Shown here piece by piece: positions 1-9,957 of a stretch of DNA of 64,000 nucleotides; position 1 is the stretch's first letter; every line of letters starts with the position of its first letter. The notes under the pieces were generated by a model. The model did not search any database. It was not told where the DNA came from and saw only the letters and a program-made list of their open reading frames with translations. Source of the DNA: Microbacterium sp. SORGH_AS_0969 (GTDB taxonomy: Bacteria > Actinomycetota > Actinomycetes > Actinomycetales > Microbacteriaceae); assembly GCF_030818255.1 (NCBI RefSeq), contig NZ_JAUTAG010000001.1, forward strand, positions 3,875,786 through 3,939,785. The letters are read 5' to 3'. The translations under genes were made by a program, and so were the position numbers.

Positions 1-964
1 ACAACGCCTTCCAGGTGGCGGCGGGGTCGTCGACACCGCCGAAGAGCACGAAGTTGGTCCACGATTCGTGCGCCGAGTAGCCGAGCGCCGACACCGTGGC
101 CGAGATCCGGTCGCGTTGAGCGACGATCTCGTCGACCATCGACAGCATGGTGTCGGCGTGGCCGAGCGCCGCCGTCGCCGCGGCCTGGGTGAGGGCGCTC
201 AGGTGGTACGGGAGCCGCACGAGGCGCAGGGCGTCGACGAAGGCCGGATCGGCGGCGAGGTAACCCACGCGTGCACCGGCGAAGGCGAAGGCCTTGCTCA
301 TCGTGCGCGAGATGACGAGTCGAGGACGGCCGGGCAGCAGAGTGACGGCGGACGGCTCGTCGCGGGGCGCGAACTCCTGGTACGCCTCATCGACGATGAC
401 GATCCCGTCGGTCGCGTCGTAGACCGCCTCGACGACGTCCAGTCGAAGCGGCGTCCCCGTGGGGTTGTTCGGCGCGCACAGGAACACGATGTCGGGACGC
501 TGCTCCCGCACCTGGGCCGTGGCCGACTCGGGGCTGAGCGTGAAGTCGTGCGCGCGCTCTCCCGCGATCCAGCGCGCCCCGGTCGCGCGCGTGAGGATCG
601 GGTACATCGAGTAGGTCGGCGCGAAGCCCATGGCCGTCCGTCCGGGCCCGCCGAAGGCTTGCAGGATGTGTTGAAGCACCTCGTTCGAGCCGTTGGCCGC
701 CCAGATCTGTTCGGGCGTCAAGCCGTGACCGAGGTAGCCGGCGAAGGCCTCACGGAGCCCGGTGAACTCCCGGTCGGGATACCGGTTGACGTCACGCAGC
801 GCCCGGGCGACGGCATCCAGGATGTCGTCGGCCACTTCCGCCGGAACGGGGTGCGTGTTCTCGTTCACGTTGAGGGCCACGGGCAGAGCCGCTTGCGGAG
901 CGCCGTAGGGCGTCATCCCGCGGAGATCATCGCGAAGAGGGAGGTCGTCGAGGCGCACAGTCAC
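1..964 (-). CDS. hisC: Histidinol-phosphate aminotransferase (3' end cut by window edge)
   Basis: PLP-dependent class I/II aminotransferase that makes histidinol phosphate from imidazole acetol phosphate and glutamate in histidine biosynthesis, in the cytoplasm. It reads leftward off the window, so about the last 40 residues of a ~360-residue family are missing. The Schiff-base lysine lies in [15 protein letters not shown] near residue 222, and the N-terminal MTPYGAPQ and LNVNENTHP match HisC. GTG at 964 is chosen; an in-frame GTG at 958 is possible. It starts 39 bases after the SOS-linked LysM gene on the same strand, so read-through from that promoter is possible. Other his genes would be expected beyond the left edge. 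Confidence 0.9.
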   Translation of the reverse strand, partial: MTVRLDDLPLRDDLRGMTPYGAPQAALPVALNVNENTHPVPAEVADDILDAVARALRDVNRYPDREFTGLREAFAGYLGHGLTPEQIWAANGSNEVLQHILQAFGGPGRTAMGFAPTYSMYPILTRATGARWIAGERAHDFTLSPESATAQVREQRPDIVFLCAPNNPTGTPLRLDVVEAVYDATDGIVIVDEAYQEFAPRDEPSAVTLLPGRPRLVISRTMSKAFAFAGARVGYLAADPAFVDALRLVRLPYHLSALTQAAATAALGHADTMLSMVDEIVAQRDRISATVSALGYSAHESWTNFVLFGGVDDPAATWKAL

Positions 965-1003
965 CCCACCAATGGTAGGCCGCCGCGACGATCAGCCGAC
1001 GCC

Positions 1004-1354
1004 TCAGGGCGCGGCGAGGTACTCGGTGGGGATGGCGATGCGCTGGCCCGCCGAGACCGCTCCGCCATCGAGGGCGTTCAGGCGCGAAATCTGCGCCACG
1101 ACATCGCGGGGATCAGCCTCGGGAGCCACGTCTTCGGCGATCGACCAGAGGGTCTCGCCGCTCATCACGGTGATCTCGGCGAACGAGCCGCTCGGGGCAC
1201 CGCTCTCGCTCGACGCGAGCGCGGACCCGCCGCCGACGACGGCGATGGCGAGAGCGACCACCACGGGAAGCGCGGCGAGGAACGCCACGACACGGCGACC
1301 ACGTGCGGTCAGACGCAGGCGAGTGGTGGGGGCGGTGATGGTGATGCTGCTCAT
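1004..1354 (-). CDS. Membrane-anchored LysM protein, candidate SOS cell-division inhibitor (YneA-like)
   Basis: A protein of 116 residues with a basic N-terminus, one transmembrane segment (about residues 22-45, [19 protein letters not shown]) and a C-terminal LysM domain beginning at [16 protein letters not shown] and ending IAIPTEYL. LysM domains bind peptidoglycan. ATG at 1354 is chosen because AAGGAG lies 8 bases upstream; the open frame extends further but with no better signal. It is divergent from lexA across a LexA box. That is the arrangement of Bacillus yneA, whose product halts division during DNA damage. I infer the same role by position and architecture; sequence similarity outside LysM is not evident. 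hisC follows on the same strand. Confidence 0.8.
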   Translation of the reverse strand: MSSITITAPTTRLRLTARGRRVVAFLAALPVVVALAIAVVGGGSALASSESGAPSGSFAEITVMSGETLWSIAEDVAPEADPRDVVAQISRLNALDGGAVSAGQRIAIPTEYLAAP

Positions 1355-1426
1355 GGTGTGCTCCTTGGTGGGGAGAGATTCGCACCCCACCCTCGGCCGG
1401 GAGGGCGGTGGTGCGAATCTGTATTC

Positions 1427-1440
1427 CGAATCTATCTTCG
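1427..1440. promoter_or_regulatory. LexA (SOS) box between the LysM gene and lexA
   Basis: CGAATCTATCTTCG fits the actinobacterial SOS core CGAA-N6-TTCG. An overlapping second match, CGAA-N6-TTCC, starts at 1414. It lies 73 bases from the LysM start and 173 from the lexA start, so it can serve both divergent genes. The assignment is by consensus only. Confidence 0.7.
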
Positions 1441-1612
1441 ATACTTTCGAGTGTCAACACCGGCTGTGATCGCAGACGAATCGAACGCGACACGCGTGAG
1501 GCTCCGTGTCATTCGGGTCGTCCACCGGATACGGTTTCGACACGGAGACCTCATCACCAACCTCCGACATTCGAATTTCCGCCGCAGAATGCGCGGCGCG
1601 AGGGGAGCTCAG

Positions 1613-2302
1613 ATGACCGACGCGACGACCGCCGCCGGCCGCGAACGGCCGCAGACCCGGCGGCGCAAGAACCTCAGCGACAAGCAGCTCGCGATCCTCG
1701 AGGTGATCCAGCGCTCCATCGCGCGGCACGGCTACCCGCCGAGCATGCGCGAGATCGGCGACGCGGTCGGACTGAAGTCGCTCTCGAGCGTCACCCACCA
1801 GCTGAATCAGCTCGAGCTCAGCGGCTACCTGCGCCGCGACCCGGGCAAGACGCGCGCGATGGAGGTGCTCATCGACCTGCCCGGTGCCGCCGCCGAGAAC
1901 CCGGCCGACACCGCGCCGGCGCTCGGTGACGCGGCCCTCGTCCCTCTCGTCGGACGCATCGCCGCCGGGGTTCCCATCACGGCCGACCAGCAGGTGGAGG
2001 AGATCTTCCCCCTCCCCCGCCAGCTCGTGGGCAAGGGGGAGCTCTTCATGCTCAAGGTGTCGGGGGACTCGATGATCGACGCCGCGATCTGCGACGGCGA
2101 CTGGGTGGTCGTGCGCTCGCAGGCGACCGCCGAGAACGGCGAGATCGTCGCGGCGATGCTCGACGGCGAGGCGACGGTCAAGACCTTCCGCCGCCGTGAC
2201 GGCCACACGTGGCTCCTCCCCCGCAACAGCGCGTTCGAGCCAATCTTGGGCGACGAAGCCGTCGTCCTCGGCCGTGTCGTGGCGGTGCTGCGCGCGGTCT
2301 GA
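1613..2302 (+). CDS. lexA: LexA repressor
   Basis: SOS transcriptional repressor with autocatalytic protease activity, 229 residues. The N-terminal winged helix is residues 21-85 ([35 protein letters not shown]). The C-terminal S24 domain has the Ala118-Gly119 cleavage bond in GRIAAGVPI, nucleophile Ser153 in SGDSM and general base Lys190 in ATVKTF. A long open frame extends 5' of the gene, but ATG at 1613 has AGGGGAG 6-12 bases upstream and gives the normal family length. Self-regulation through the box at 1427-1440 is likely, and the recA leader in this window carries a matching site at 18077. Confidence 0.96.
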   Translation: MTDATTAAGRERPQTRRRKNLSDKQLAILEVIQRSIARHGYPPSMREIGDAVGLKSLSSVTHQLNQLELSGYLRRDPGKTRAMEVLIDLPGAAAENPADTAPALGDAALVPLVGRIAAGVPITADQQVEEIFPLPRQLVGKGELFMLKVSGDSMIDAAICDGDWVVVRSQATAENGEIVAAMLDGEATVKTFRRRDGHTWLLPRNSAFEPILGDEAVVLGRVVAVLRAV

Positions 2303-2385
2303 CAGCCTCCGTCAGCGCCTCCCGGTGGCGAGTCCGGTGCGCCGTGATGCCTCCGCGGCAAGGCCCGACCCGCCACAATGACGCC

Positions 2386-3429
2386 ATGCCTGACGGACAC
2401 CTCTCCCTCGCGCCGATCCTCGGCAGCGCCACACCGAACACCCGGCTGAGGATCCGTGCCGTCGCATCCGTCGTTCTACTGGCTTTCGCGGTCCTCACGG
2501 TGCCTCTGGCCCTCGTCGCGGCGTGGGCGCGACTTCAGCTCGTCGACGAGGATGCCTTCGCGGCGACGCTCACCCCCCTGGCCGCCGACCCACGAGTGCA
2601 GAGCCTCGTGATCGACGAGGCGACGAGCGCCATCACGGCATCCCTGGACGCGTCCGTGCCCGACGCCGCGGCGCCACCGGCTGCGGCGCGGGCGCTGGAG
2701 CTGCTCGGCCGCCCGACCGCGGCGGCGGCGCGTTCGCTCACGGAGCGCGCCGTGACGGAAGTGGTCCACTCGGACCGCTTCTCGAGCGTCTGGCCCGCGG
2801 TGGTGCACACCTCCCACCGCGCTCTCGTGTTCGGAGCGACGTCGGACGGCGGCGGCATCATCGTGCTGACTCCGGACGGCCTCGGGGTACAGGTCGGCGG
2901 GGTGGTGTCGGCGATCACCGACGAACTGAGTCTGCAGGGCTCCCCCGTGGCGGCTCTCATCCCCAGGGTCGACCACGTGGTCATCGTCGGCGACGGCGCG
3001 CCGTTGCGCATGTTGCGCCCCGGCTACGCCCTCGCCACCGCGGCGGGCGTGCTGCTACCCGCCTTGGCGGTCGTCCTCCTCGCGGGCGGGGCCCTCGTCG
3101 AACAGAGACGGGGACGTGCGATCATCGGCACCGGACTGGCGATCGTCGTCGGTTCCGGAGTCCTTCTGATCGGTGCGGCTGTGGCGCCCACCGTCGTCGC
3201 CAGGACGGCCGCCGCCGGCGGTCTCGATCCCGCGGGCGTCGCCGCCATCGTCCGCCAACTGTTGACGTCACTCGTCGGGTCGTCCGGCGTGGTCTTCGGC
3301 GCGGGGGCCCTCCTCCTCGCGGTGGGCGTCATCGTCGCACGGCGCACGGGCCGAACAGCTGCGCATCCGAAGCCGACGCCCGGCGATCTTGCGGCGACGA
3401 CGGATGGCCGCATCCGGCCGTTACCATGA
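2386..3429 (+). CDS. Multi-pass membrane protein of unknown function
   Basis: 347 residues. One transmembrane helix lies near residues 25-50 (VASVVLLAFAVLTVPLALVA), followed by an extracytoplasmic region of about 170 residues rich in Ala and Thr, then three helices in the C-terminal third. DEDAFAATLTPLAADPRVQ after the first helix resembles a widespread but uncharacterised actinobacterial membrane protein family; that is recollection, not a search. ATG at 2386 is chosen because the upstream frame overlaps lexA. It ends 27 bases before the next gene on the same strand, a membrane-anchored metallopeptidase-like protein, and the two probably form a transcription unit. No catalytic motif is visible. 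Confidence 0.7.
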   Translation: MPDGHLSLAPILGSATPNTRLRIRAVASVVLLAFAVLTVPLALVAAWARLQLVDEDAFAATLTPLAADPRVQSLVIDEATSAITASLDASVPDAAAPPAAARALELLGRPTAAAARSLTERAVTEVVHSDRFSSVWPAVVHTSHRALVFGATSDGGGIIVLTPDGLGVQVGGVVSAITDELSLQGSPVAALIPRVDHVVIVGDGAPLRMLRPGYALATAAGVLLPALAVVLLAGGALVEQRRGRAIIGTGLAIVVGSGVLLIGAAVAPTVVARTAAAGGLDPAGVAAIVRQLLTSLVGSSGVVFGAGALLLAVGVIVARRTGRTAAHPKPTPGDLAATTDGRIRPLP

Positions 3430-3456
3430 CCGAAAGCGCAATCGGAAGCGAGCCCC

Positions 3457-4485
3457 GTGTCTACCAACCCCGCCCCTGGCGACCCTTCTTCCGCCGAGGG
3501 TGATGCCCCGGCACCCACCGCCCTCGGTGCCGCCGAGCCGGCACCGGCACCCACCGAGACACGCGCTCCCGGCGAGGACCACCCGCCCGCCCCCCGGTCG
3601 CGGCCCCGCCGGAGCACCGTCATCCTCGGTTCGGGCCTCGCACTGCTCGTCGTCGCCGCAAGTGCGGGGTTCTTCTGGCTCAGCGCGCAACTCGCCGCAT
3701 CCCAGCAGCAGATCCTGGACCAACAGCAGCAGATAAACGACCAGCAGCGTGAGCTCGAGGAGCAGCGGGCGCAGCTCGATCGCAAGGAGCAGTTCGGCGC
3801 GGCCATGCAGGAGCTCTACGCGACGATCGATCCGCTCGTGGGCCTCCCGTACGCGTCGCTCGTGTCCTGGAGCGAGGTCGAGGGGTTCGCCCACAGCGCC
3901 TGGGCGCACCGCGAGAGCGTCGTGACGATGGAACGTGACATCACCGACGTCAAGATGTTCACGACGAAGCTGGCCAACCGCGTGGAGGCCGCGCGCTCCG
4001 TGGGCTCGACGAACGCGACGGGGAGCCCGTGGGAAGCCGCGCTCGACTCGCTCGGTCACGGGTGGGTGACCATGGCGTACGACGAGAGCAACCGCCCGTG
4101 CGGCCTCGAGGCGATGGCCTGCGTCTCGAGCGCGGATCCCTTCGTCGTCCACGTCAGCAGCGACACCCGCAACACCTCGACACTGACGGACTGGATGCGC
4201 ACCGGGGTCGCGTACCACGAGTACTCGCACGTGCTGCAGTTCACCAACCCCGAAGCCACGGCATCCGCGCTCACCGCCTTCGGAGGGAATGCGGAGACGA
4301 TGGCGGACTGCTACGCGCTGACCTTCCTCGACGGATGGACGTTGGACCACGTGGTGCCCATCGACAGCTCCTCCTACTGGGAAGTGAGCGTGGGCTACGG
4401 CTACACGTGCGATGATGCGCAGCGCCAGGTCATCCGCGACTGGGTGGGAAGTCTGGGCCTGCAGAAGCGCACCGTCTCGCAGTGA
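3457..4485 (+). CDS. Membrane-tethered HEYSH zinc-metallopeptidase-like protein
   Basis: 342 residues: a Pro/Ala-rich cytoplasmic tail of about 45 residues, one transmembrane helix (about 50-70, TVILGSGLALLVVAASAGFF), a Gln-rich coiled coil (about 75-110, repeated QQQ and EEQRAQL), then an extracytoplasmic domain. The domain carries VAYHEYSHVLQF, an HExxH zinc motif, and about 25 residues later NAETMADCYAL, the place where the third ligand sits in the HE-GH...ADC 'putative neutral zinc metallopeptidase' group. Start is GTG 3457 with only a weak upstream purine stretch. Substrate is unknown. The coiled coil suggests oligomerisation or a partner, perhaps the membrane protein encoded just upstream. 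Confidence 0.65.
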   Translation: MSTNPAPGDPSSAEGDAPAPTALGAAEPAPAPTETRAPGEDHPPAPRSRPRRSTVILGSGLALLVVAASAGFFWLSAQLAASQQQILDQQQQINDQQRELEEQRAQLDRKEQFGAAMQELYATIDPLVGLPYASLVSWSEVEGFAHSAWAHRESVVTMERDITDVKMFTTKLANRVEAARSVGSTNATGSPWEAALDSLGHGWVTMAYDESNRPCGLEAMACVSSADPFVVHVSSDTRNTSTLTDWMRTGVAYHEYSHVLQFTNPEATASALTAFGGNAETMADCYALTFLDGWTLDHVVPIDSSSYWEVSVGYGYTCDDAQRQVIRDWVGSLGLQKRTVSQ

Positions 4486-4529
4486 GGACGGGCGAGACGG
4501 GTGTCGGCGCCCCTCCTTAGAGTGGATGC

Positions 4530-6423
4530 ATGGCAGACACCCTCCCCTACGGTTCCTGGCCGTCACCGATCACGCCCGAGTCGGTGGCGCAGTCCTCGCC
4601 GCGTATCGACGGCGCACGGCTGGTGGCTGACGAGGTGTGGTGGGGCGAGTCCGTGCCCGCCGAAGCGGGGCGCGTCGCGGTGAAACGGCGCCGCGCCGAC
4701 GGAACCATCGAGACCGTGCTCCCCGCTCCCGCCAACGCCCGCTCGGCGGTGCACGAGTACGGCGGAGGCGCGTGGACGGCATCCGACGACGGCGAGCTGT
4801 TCTACGTCGAGAAGACCGACCAGCGCGTGTACGCGCTCCGACCGGGCGGCACGGCGCGCCCCCTCACCCCCGCCGACGAGGCCGTGCGTCACGGCGGCCT
4901 CCGGTTCGAGCACGGCGTCCTCCTCGCCGTGCGCGAGACCCACGGTTCCGACCGCGTCCCCGCGCGCGCGATCGTCCGCATCGCCGTCGATGGCGAGGGG
5001 GCCGGCGAGGTCCTCGCCGCCGGGAGCGACTTCCTCGCCCAGCCCGCGCTGTCGCCCGACGGACGACGCCTCGCCTGGGTAGCGTGGAACCACCCCGACA
5101 TGCCGTGGGACGCCACGATCATCCGCGTCGCCGACCTCGACACGGGCACGGTGCGCGACATCGCCGGGGGCGCGAACCGCGCTCCTCCTGCAACCGGTCT
5201 GGATCGGCGACGACGAACTGCTCTACGCCGATGACCCCGACGGTCGGTGGAACCTGTTCCGCCACCCCCTCGACGGCGACGCCCAGGCGGTCGCCCCCGC
5301 CGACGCCGACACCGGCGGTGGGCTCTGGGTGCTCGGGACACGGTGGTTCGGCGCCACCGACGACGGCCGCATCGTCGCCGTGCGGACCGACGGCGGCGAC
5401 GAGGTCGTCGAGATCGCCCCGTCCGGGGTCCGTCCGCTGGAGGTCCCCGCCGTGTCGGGCGCCGCGGTCGACGACGCACGCGGTACGCGGGTGCTGGTGT
5501 CGGGGTCCGACGCGGGCGGCCGCTCGGGTCTCTGGCTCGTCGACCTCGCCGCCGGCAGCGTCGATCTCGTCACGGGCGGAGCGGGCTCATGGGGAGACAA
5601 ATGGATGCCGACGGCCCGCGCCCTCGAAACCGAGGGGCCGCACGGTACCGTGCACGCCTTCGCCTACGCGCCGACCAATCCCGAGGTCACTGCCCCGGAC
5701 GACGAGCGCCCGCCGTACGTCGTTCTCGTGCACGGGGGTCCCACCTCGCACGTCGGACCGGCTCCCTCGGCGAAGACGGCGTTCTTCACAAGCCGCGGGA
5801 TCGGCGTCCTCGACGTGAACTACGGAGGTTCCACCGGTTACGGCCGCGCCTATCGGGATCGTCTGAAGGGGCAGTGGGGTGTCGTCGACGTCGATGATGT
5901 CGCGGCCGCAGCGTCCGCTCTCGCCGACGCGGGACTCGCCGACCCTGATCGCCTCGCCATCGCCGGCGGCTCGGCCGGGGGCTGGACCGTGCTCGCCGCG
6001 GTGACGAACACCGACGTGTTCTCGGCCGGCATCTCCCGCTACGGCGTGGGTGACGCACGCGCGCTGGCGGAAGACACCCACGATTTCGAGGCGCGCTACC
6101 TCGACGGGCTCATCGGCGCTCTCCCCGACGCCGAGAACGTCTACATCGAACGATCCCCGCTCACCCATCCCGAGCGGTTCCGTGTTCCCTTGCTCATCCT
6201 GCAGGGCTCAGAAGACCGGGTCGTCCCTCCCTCGCAGGCCGAGGCGATCCGAGACGCCCTGGCGGCCCACAGCGTGCCGTACGCGTACGTGCTCTACGAG
6301 GGCGAGGGACACGGTTTCCGCCGCGCGGAGACCGTGATCGACTCGCTCGAGCGCGAACTCGGGTTCCTGGGCGCCGTGTTCGGTTTCGAGACACCGGGGG
6401 TCCCCGCACTCGATCTCGGCTGA
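4530..6423 (+). pseudogene. S9 prolyl-oligopeptidase family peptidase, frameshifted
   Basis: Serine peptidase of the acylaminoacyl-peptidase type: an N-terminal beta-propeller (YGSWPSPIT ... LSPDGRRLAWVAWNHPDMPWD) and a C-terminal alpha/beta-hydrolase domain with VHGGPTSHVG, nucleophile Ser in AGGSAGGWT, Asp in GSEDRVVPP and His in EGHGF. The two parts lie in different frames (ATG 4530 frame up to about 5185, then the next frame to 6423). The join falls in GCTCCTCCTG (5181-5190). Removing one C restores ANRALLQPVWIGDDELLYAD. All catalytic residues are intact, so this is either a sequencing or assembly indel or a very recent pseudogene. Substrates would be short cytoplasmic peptides. Confidence 0.85.
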
Positions 6424-6613
6424 GACCACCGGGGCTCGCCGGCATCCCCGCCGGGCATCGCACCTCGACGTGCCGGAAGGCTCAGCCGTCCCGACGGGCG
6501 CGGGACTCGACCGCGAAGAGCAGCGGGTCGGGTGATGACACCTTCGAAGCGTGGCACGTCCCGCGGGCGCGCGCGGCCCCGATGCTCCACCGTCGAGAGG
6601 CCCCGTGAGGGCC

Positions 6614-6643
6614 GGGACCCCCGCGCCGAAGCACGGGGATCCC
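6614..6643 (-). terminator. Hairpin 3' of hflX
   Basis: Arms GGGACCCCCG and CGGGGATCCC (one mismatch) around a 10-base loop, 4 bases past the hflX stop, between two convergent genes. There is no T tract, so termination is inferred. Confidence 0.5.
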
Positions 6644-6647
6644 GGGG

Positions 6648-8165
6648 TCAGGCCGCGTACGGCTCGAGTTCGGCCGCCAGTCGCGCACCCACGTGCGCGT
6701 GCAGGAAGGTTCCGGTCTCGCGGTGCTCCTGCGCCACGATCAAGCCGCTCTCGTGCACCGCCGACACGAGGTCGCCGCGGTCGTACGGAACGACGGCCTG
6801 CACCTCGACGGCGGGAAGCGGGAGGGCCTCCTCGATCGCGGCGCGAAGCTCATCGATGCCCTCTCCCGTGCGCGACGAGACGAAGTGCGCTCTCGGGGCG
6901 AGCCCGCGCAGCACGAGGCGATCATCGTCGCTGACGAGGTCGGCCTTGTTGAACACGACGATCTCGTGGCCGAAGTCGGCCTCGACGTCGCCCATCACGT
7001 CACGAACCGTCGCGAGCTGCGCGGCCGGGTCGGGGTGCGAGGCGTCCACGACGTGCAGGATCACGTCGGCGTCGCCCACCTCTTCCAGCGTCGAGCGGAA
7101 GGCCTCGACGAGCTGGTGCGGCAGGTTGCGCACGAAACCGACCGTGTCGGTCAGCGTGTACACGCGACCGTCGGTCGTCTCGGAGCGGCGGACCGTGGCA
7201 TCCAGGGTGGCGAACAGCGCGTTCTCGACGAGCACACCGGCGCTCGTGAGGCGGTTGAGCAGGCTCGACTTGCCGGCGTTGGTGTACCCGGCGATGGCGA
7301 CGGACGGGATCGTGTGGCGCTTGCGCTCGGCACGCTTGGCCGCCCGCGCGGGAGCGAAGTCGCGCAGCTGCTTGCGCAGCAGCGCCATCTTGGTGCGGAT
7401 GCGACGGCGATCGAGCTCGATCTTCGTCTCACCCGGACCGCGCGATCCCATGCCCGCGCCGCCGGCGCCGACCTGTCCACCGGCCTGCCGAGACATCGAC
7501 TCACCCCACCCGCGCAGGCGCGGAAGCAGGTACTCGAGCTGAGCGAGCTCGACCTGGGCCTTACCCTCTCGGCTCTTCGCGTGCTGGCTGAAGATGTCGA
7601 GGATGACCGTCGTGCGGTCGATGACCTTGACCTTCACCACGTCTTCGAGCGCGCGGCGCTGACTGGGCGCCAGTTCGGTGTCGGCGATGACGGTGTCGGC
7701 GCCCACGGCGGCGACGATGTCGCGCAGCTCCTCGGCTTTTCCTCGACCGACGTACGTCGCCGGATCGGGATGCGGTCGGCGCTGGAGCACACCGTCGAGC
7801 ACGACCGCGCCGGCCGTCTCGGCGAGCGCGGCCAGTTCGCGGAGGGAGTTCTCGGCATCCGCCTGATACCCCTGCGGGTGGACGCCGACGAGCACCACGT
7901 TCTCGAGCCGCAGTTGGCGGTACTCGACCTCGGTGACGTCTTCGAGCTCGGTCGACAGGCCGGGAACACGACGCAGCGCGGCGCGCTCCTCGCGATCCCA
8001 TTGATCGCCGTCGGTGTTGCCCCCGTACGCCGTTGCGGCGTCCTGCAGGGCCTGTGCTGCACCGAAGACCCGGACCCCGCGGTGCGCTTCGGCGCGCGAC
8101 AGCACGCGGTCCACCGGGTCCACCGGGGCCGCGTCCGTGCTCGGGGGTGTGGTCTGTTCGGTCAT
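6648..8165 (-). CDS. hflX: GTPase HflX (ribosome-associated)
   Basis: GTP-binding protein that associates with the large ribosomal subunit and rescues stalled or heat-damaged ribosomes. 505 residues. The N-terminal HflX domain has VLDGVLQRRPHPDPATYVGRGK and GAGMGSRGPGETKIE. The G domain shows G1 AGYTNAGKSS, G2 in ATLDATVRR, G3 DTVGFV and G4 FNKADL. ATG 8165 has AAAGGAAC upstream. The N-terminus (about 70 residues with YGGNTDGDQWDREERAALRR) is longer than in E. coli, as is common in Actinobacteria. It is divergent from an RsmC-like rRNA methyltransferase gene, so both neighbours act on ribosomes. Confidence 0.95.
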   Translation of the reverse strand: MTEQTTPPSTDAAPVDPVDRVLSRAEAHRGVRVFGAAQALQDAATAYGGNTDGDQWDREERAALRRVPGLSTELEDVTEVEYRQLRLENVVLVGVHPQGYQADAENSLRELAALAETAGAVVLDGVLQRRPHPDPATYVGRGKAEELRDIVAAVGADTVIADTELAPSQRRALEDVVKVKVIDRTTVILDIFSQHAKSREGKAQVELAQLEYLLPRLRGWGESMSRQAGGQVGAGGAGMGSRGPGETKIELDRRRIRTKMALLRKQLRDFAPARAAKRAERKRHTIPSVAIAGYTNAGKSSLLNRLTSAGVLVENALFATLDATVRRSETTDGRVYTLTDTVGFVRNLPHQLVEAFRSTLEEVGDADVILHVVDASHPDPAAQLATVRDVMGDVEADFGHEIVVFNKADLVSDDDRLVLRGLAPRAHFVSSRTGEGIDELRAAIEEALPLPAVEVQAVVPYDRGDLVSAVHESGLIVAQEHRETGTFLHAHVGARLAAELEPYAA

Positions 8166-8253
8166 GTGTTCCTTTCGTGGGCGGGCTCTCCCGCTCGTTC
8201 TCGCACTTTAGTCGTCCCCGGCGTCGGAGAGCCGGGTCCGTTACTCTGTCGGA

Positions 8254-8898
8254 ATGGGCAGCGAGCACTATTTCAGCGCGTCGCCATCGAGTCCCGAACA
8301 GCTCCGCCGCATCCGTGTGACGCTTGCCGGTCGTGACCTCGAGGTCGTCACGGCAGGCGGAGTCTTCAGTCCCGACCATGTGGATGCCGGGACCTCGGTG
8401 CTCCTCGCCAACACGCCACCCCCTCCCGCCGGTGGGCACTTCCTCGACCTGGGGTGCGGGTGGGGTCCGATCTCGCTGTCGCTCGCGCTCGCGTCACCGC
8501 ACGCGACCGTGTGGGCGGTCGACGTCAACGAGCGTGCTCTCGATCTCGTGAGGCGCAATGCCGAGTCACTCGGCCTCACGAACATCAACGCCGTGCGTCC
8601 CGAGGATGTTCCCGAGGACGTCTCGTTCCGCACCATCCGCTCGAATCCGCCGATCCGCGTGGGCAAGAGCGAGCTGCACAACATGCTCGAACACTGGATT
8701 CCGCGCCTGTCCGAGCGGTCGGACGGGTGGTTCGTCGTGCAGCGCAACCTGGGTTCGGACTCGCTGCAGCGGTGGCTCGCCGCGACCTTCGCGCCGGGCT
8801 ACAGCGTTCAGCGTGCGGCGACCGGACGCGGCTTCCGCGTGCTGCGCGTGCGCCGCCACGGCTCGCCGCCGAGCGAGCCGATCGACGTCATCGCCTGA
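8254..8898 (+). CDS. Class I SAM methyltransferase, RsmC/RlmG-like
   Basis: 214 residues forming a single MTS ('methyltransferase small') domain. SAM motif I is FLDLGCGWGPISLSLA, the acidic motif II is AVDVNERALDLV, and the catalytic SNPPIRVGKSEL is the N/D-PP-hydrophobic signature of base N-methyltransferases acting on guanine in 16S or 23S rRNA. It is half the length of E. coli RsmC, which has a duplicated domain; single-domain versions are common in Gram-positives. ATG 8254 follows CTCTGTCGGA without a strong Shine-Dalgarno. The exact target base cannot be read from sequence. Confidence 0.85.
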   Translation: MGSEHYFSASPSSPEQLRRIRVTLAGRDLEVVTAGGVFSPDHVDAGTSVLLANTPPPPAGGHFLDLGCGWGPISLSLALASPHATVWAVDVNERALDLVRRNAESLGLTNINAVRPEDVPEDVSFRTIRSNPPIRVGKSELHNMLEHWIPRLSERSDGWFVVQRNLGSDSLQRWLAATFAPGYSVQRAATGRGFRVLRVRRHGSPPSEPIDVIA

Positions 8899-8964
8899 CG
8901 CGGCGTCTGTCGGCGCGGCCGGATGCCGCGGCGATCGGCCGCGACCCGAGACCTCGCCCGGTGT

Positions 8965-9016
8965 CGCGACGCGGTCTCGCGACGCGGTCTCGCAACGCGG
9001 TGCCGCCACGCGGTCT
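8965..9016. repeat. 13-bp tandem repeat, four copies
   Basis: CGCGACGCGGTCT occurs twice exactly, then as CGCAACGCGGTGC and CGCCACGCGGTCT, in the gap between the convergent methyltransferase and dapF genes. Function is unknown; it looks like local slippage. Confidence 0.85.
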
Positions 9017-9046
9017 CCGCGAGCGCGGAACGCCCGCGCGCTGCGC

Positions 9047-9901
9047 TCAGGCCAGCGCGACCTCACCCGTGAAGACCAGTGACGCGGGACCCGAGAGGAA
9101 CACGTGCCCCCCGGCCACCCGGACGCCCAGGGTGCCACCCGGAGTGTCGACCGTCCAGACGTCGGGCGCGGCCGAGCCTGCCCAGTGCCGCACGGCGAGC
9201 GCGGCCGCGGCGACCCCGGTGCCGCAGCTCAGCGTCTCGCCGACGCCCCGCTCGAACACGCGAAGACGGATCGCTCCGACGCCCTCCTGGACGAGCGGAT
9301 CGGCGGGGACGACGAACTCGACGTTCGCTCCGTGGCGCGGGGCCGGGTCGAGCACGGGTTGGTAGGTGAGGTCCAACGCCTCGAGCTCGGCATCCGATGC
9401 CACCGCCACCACCACGTGCGGGTTGCCGACGTCGATGCCCACACCGGGACGCGCGACGGGAAGTCCCTTCGCACGGACGAGGGTGTCGTCGGCCTCGATC
9501 GCGAAAGCGCCGAGATCGACCTCGTAACCGCGTTCGCTGCGCGTGAGGGTCTTCACGCCCGCGCGCGTGCCGATGCGCAATCCCCCGTCGAGGGTCGCGA
9601 GCCCCGTGTCGCTCAGGTACCGGGCGAAGACCCGCGTGCCGTTGCCGCACATCTCGGCCTTGGACCCGTCGGCGTTGCGGTAGTCCATGAACCACTCGAC
9701 ACCGGATGCCACCGCCTCCGCGCCCTCGTCGATCGCGGCCGCGCGGACGACGCGCAGCAGGCCATCGGCTCCGATGCCGAAGTGGCGGTCGCACAGCACC
9801 GCGACCTGCTCGTCGCGCAGCTCGAGTTCGCCGTCGGGGTCGGAGATGATCACGAAGTCGTTGCCCGTGCCGTGGCCCTTGGTGAACGCGATGGTCGACA
9901 T
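9047..9901 (-). CDS. dapF: Diaminopimelate epimerase
   Basis: Converts LL- to meso-diaminopimelate for lysine and peptidoglycan synthesis, cytoplasmic, cofactor independent. 284 residues. The two catalytic cysteines are in [12 protein letters not shown] and [13 protein letters not shown], and the N-terminus [12 protein letters not shown] is diagnostic. ATG 9901 is preceded by TGGAGTC. dapA (25 kb) and dapB (33 kb) are in this window but not in the same operon. It lies downstream of a miaB-miaA-GNAT run on the same strand, separated from it by a short 15-bp repeat array. Confidence 0.95.
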   Translation of the reverse strand: MSTIAFTKGHGTGNDFVIISDPDGELELRDEQVAVLCDRHFGIGADGLLRVVRAAAIDEGAEAVASGVEWFMDYRNADGSKAEMCGNGTRVFARYLSDTGLATLDGGLRIGTRAGVKTLTRSERGYEVDLGAFAIEADDTLVRAKGLPVARPGVGIDVGNPHVVVAVASDAELEALDLTYQPVLDPAPRHGANVEFVVPADPLVQEGVGAIRLRVFERGVGETLSCGTGVAAAALAVRHWAGSAAPDVWTVDTPGGTLGVRVAGGHVFLSGPASLVFTGEVALA

Positions 9902-9913
9902 GACTCCAGTCTA

Positions 9914-9953
9914 GGGACGCGGCTCTCTGGGACGCGGCTTTCTGGGACGCGGC
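9914..9953. repeat. 15-bp tandem repeat, 2.7 copies
   Basis: GGGACGCGGCTCTCT and GGGACGCGGCTTTCT, then the partial GGGACGCGGC, between the dapF start and the GNAT stop. It occupies the whole intergenic gap, so it may affect dapF expression; no function is visible. Confidence 0.8.
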
Positions 9954-9957
9954 AGAG

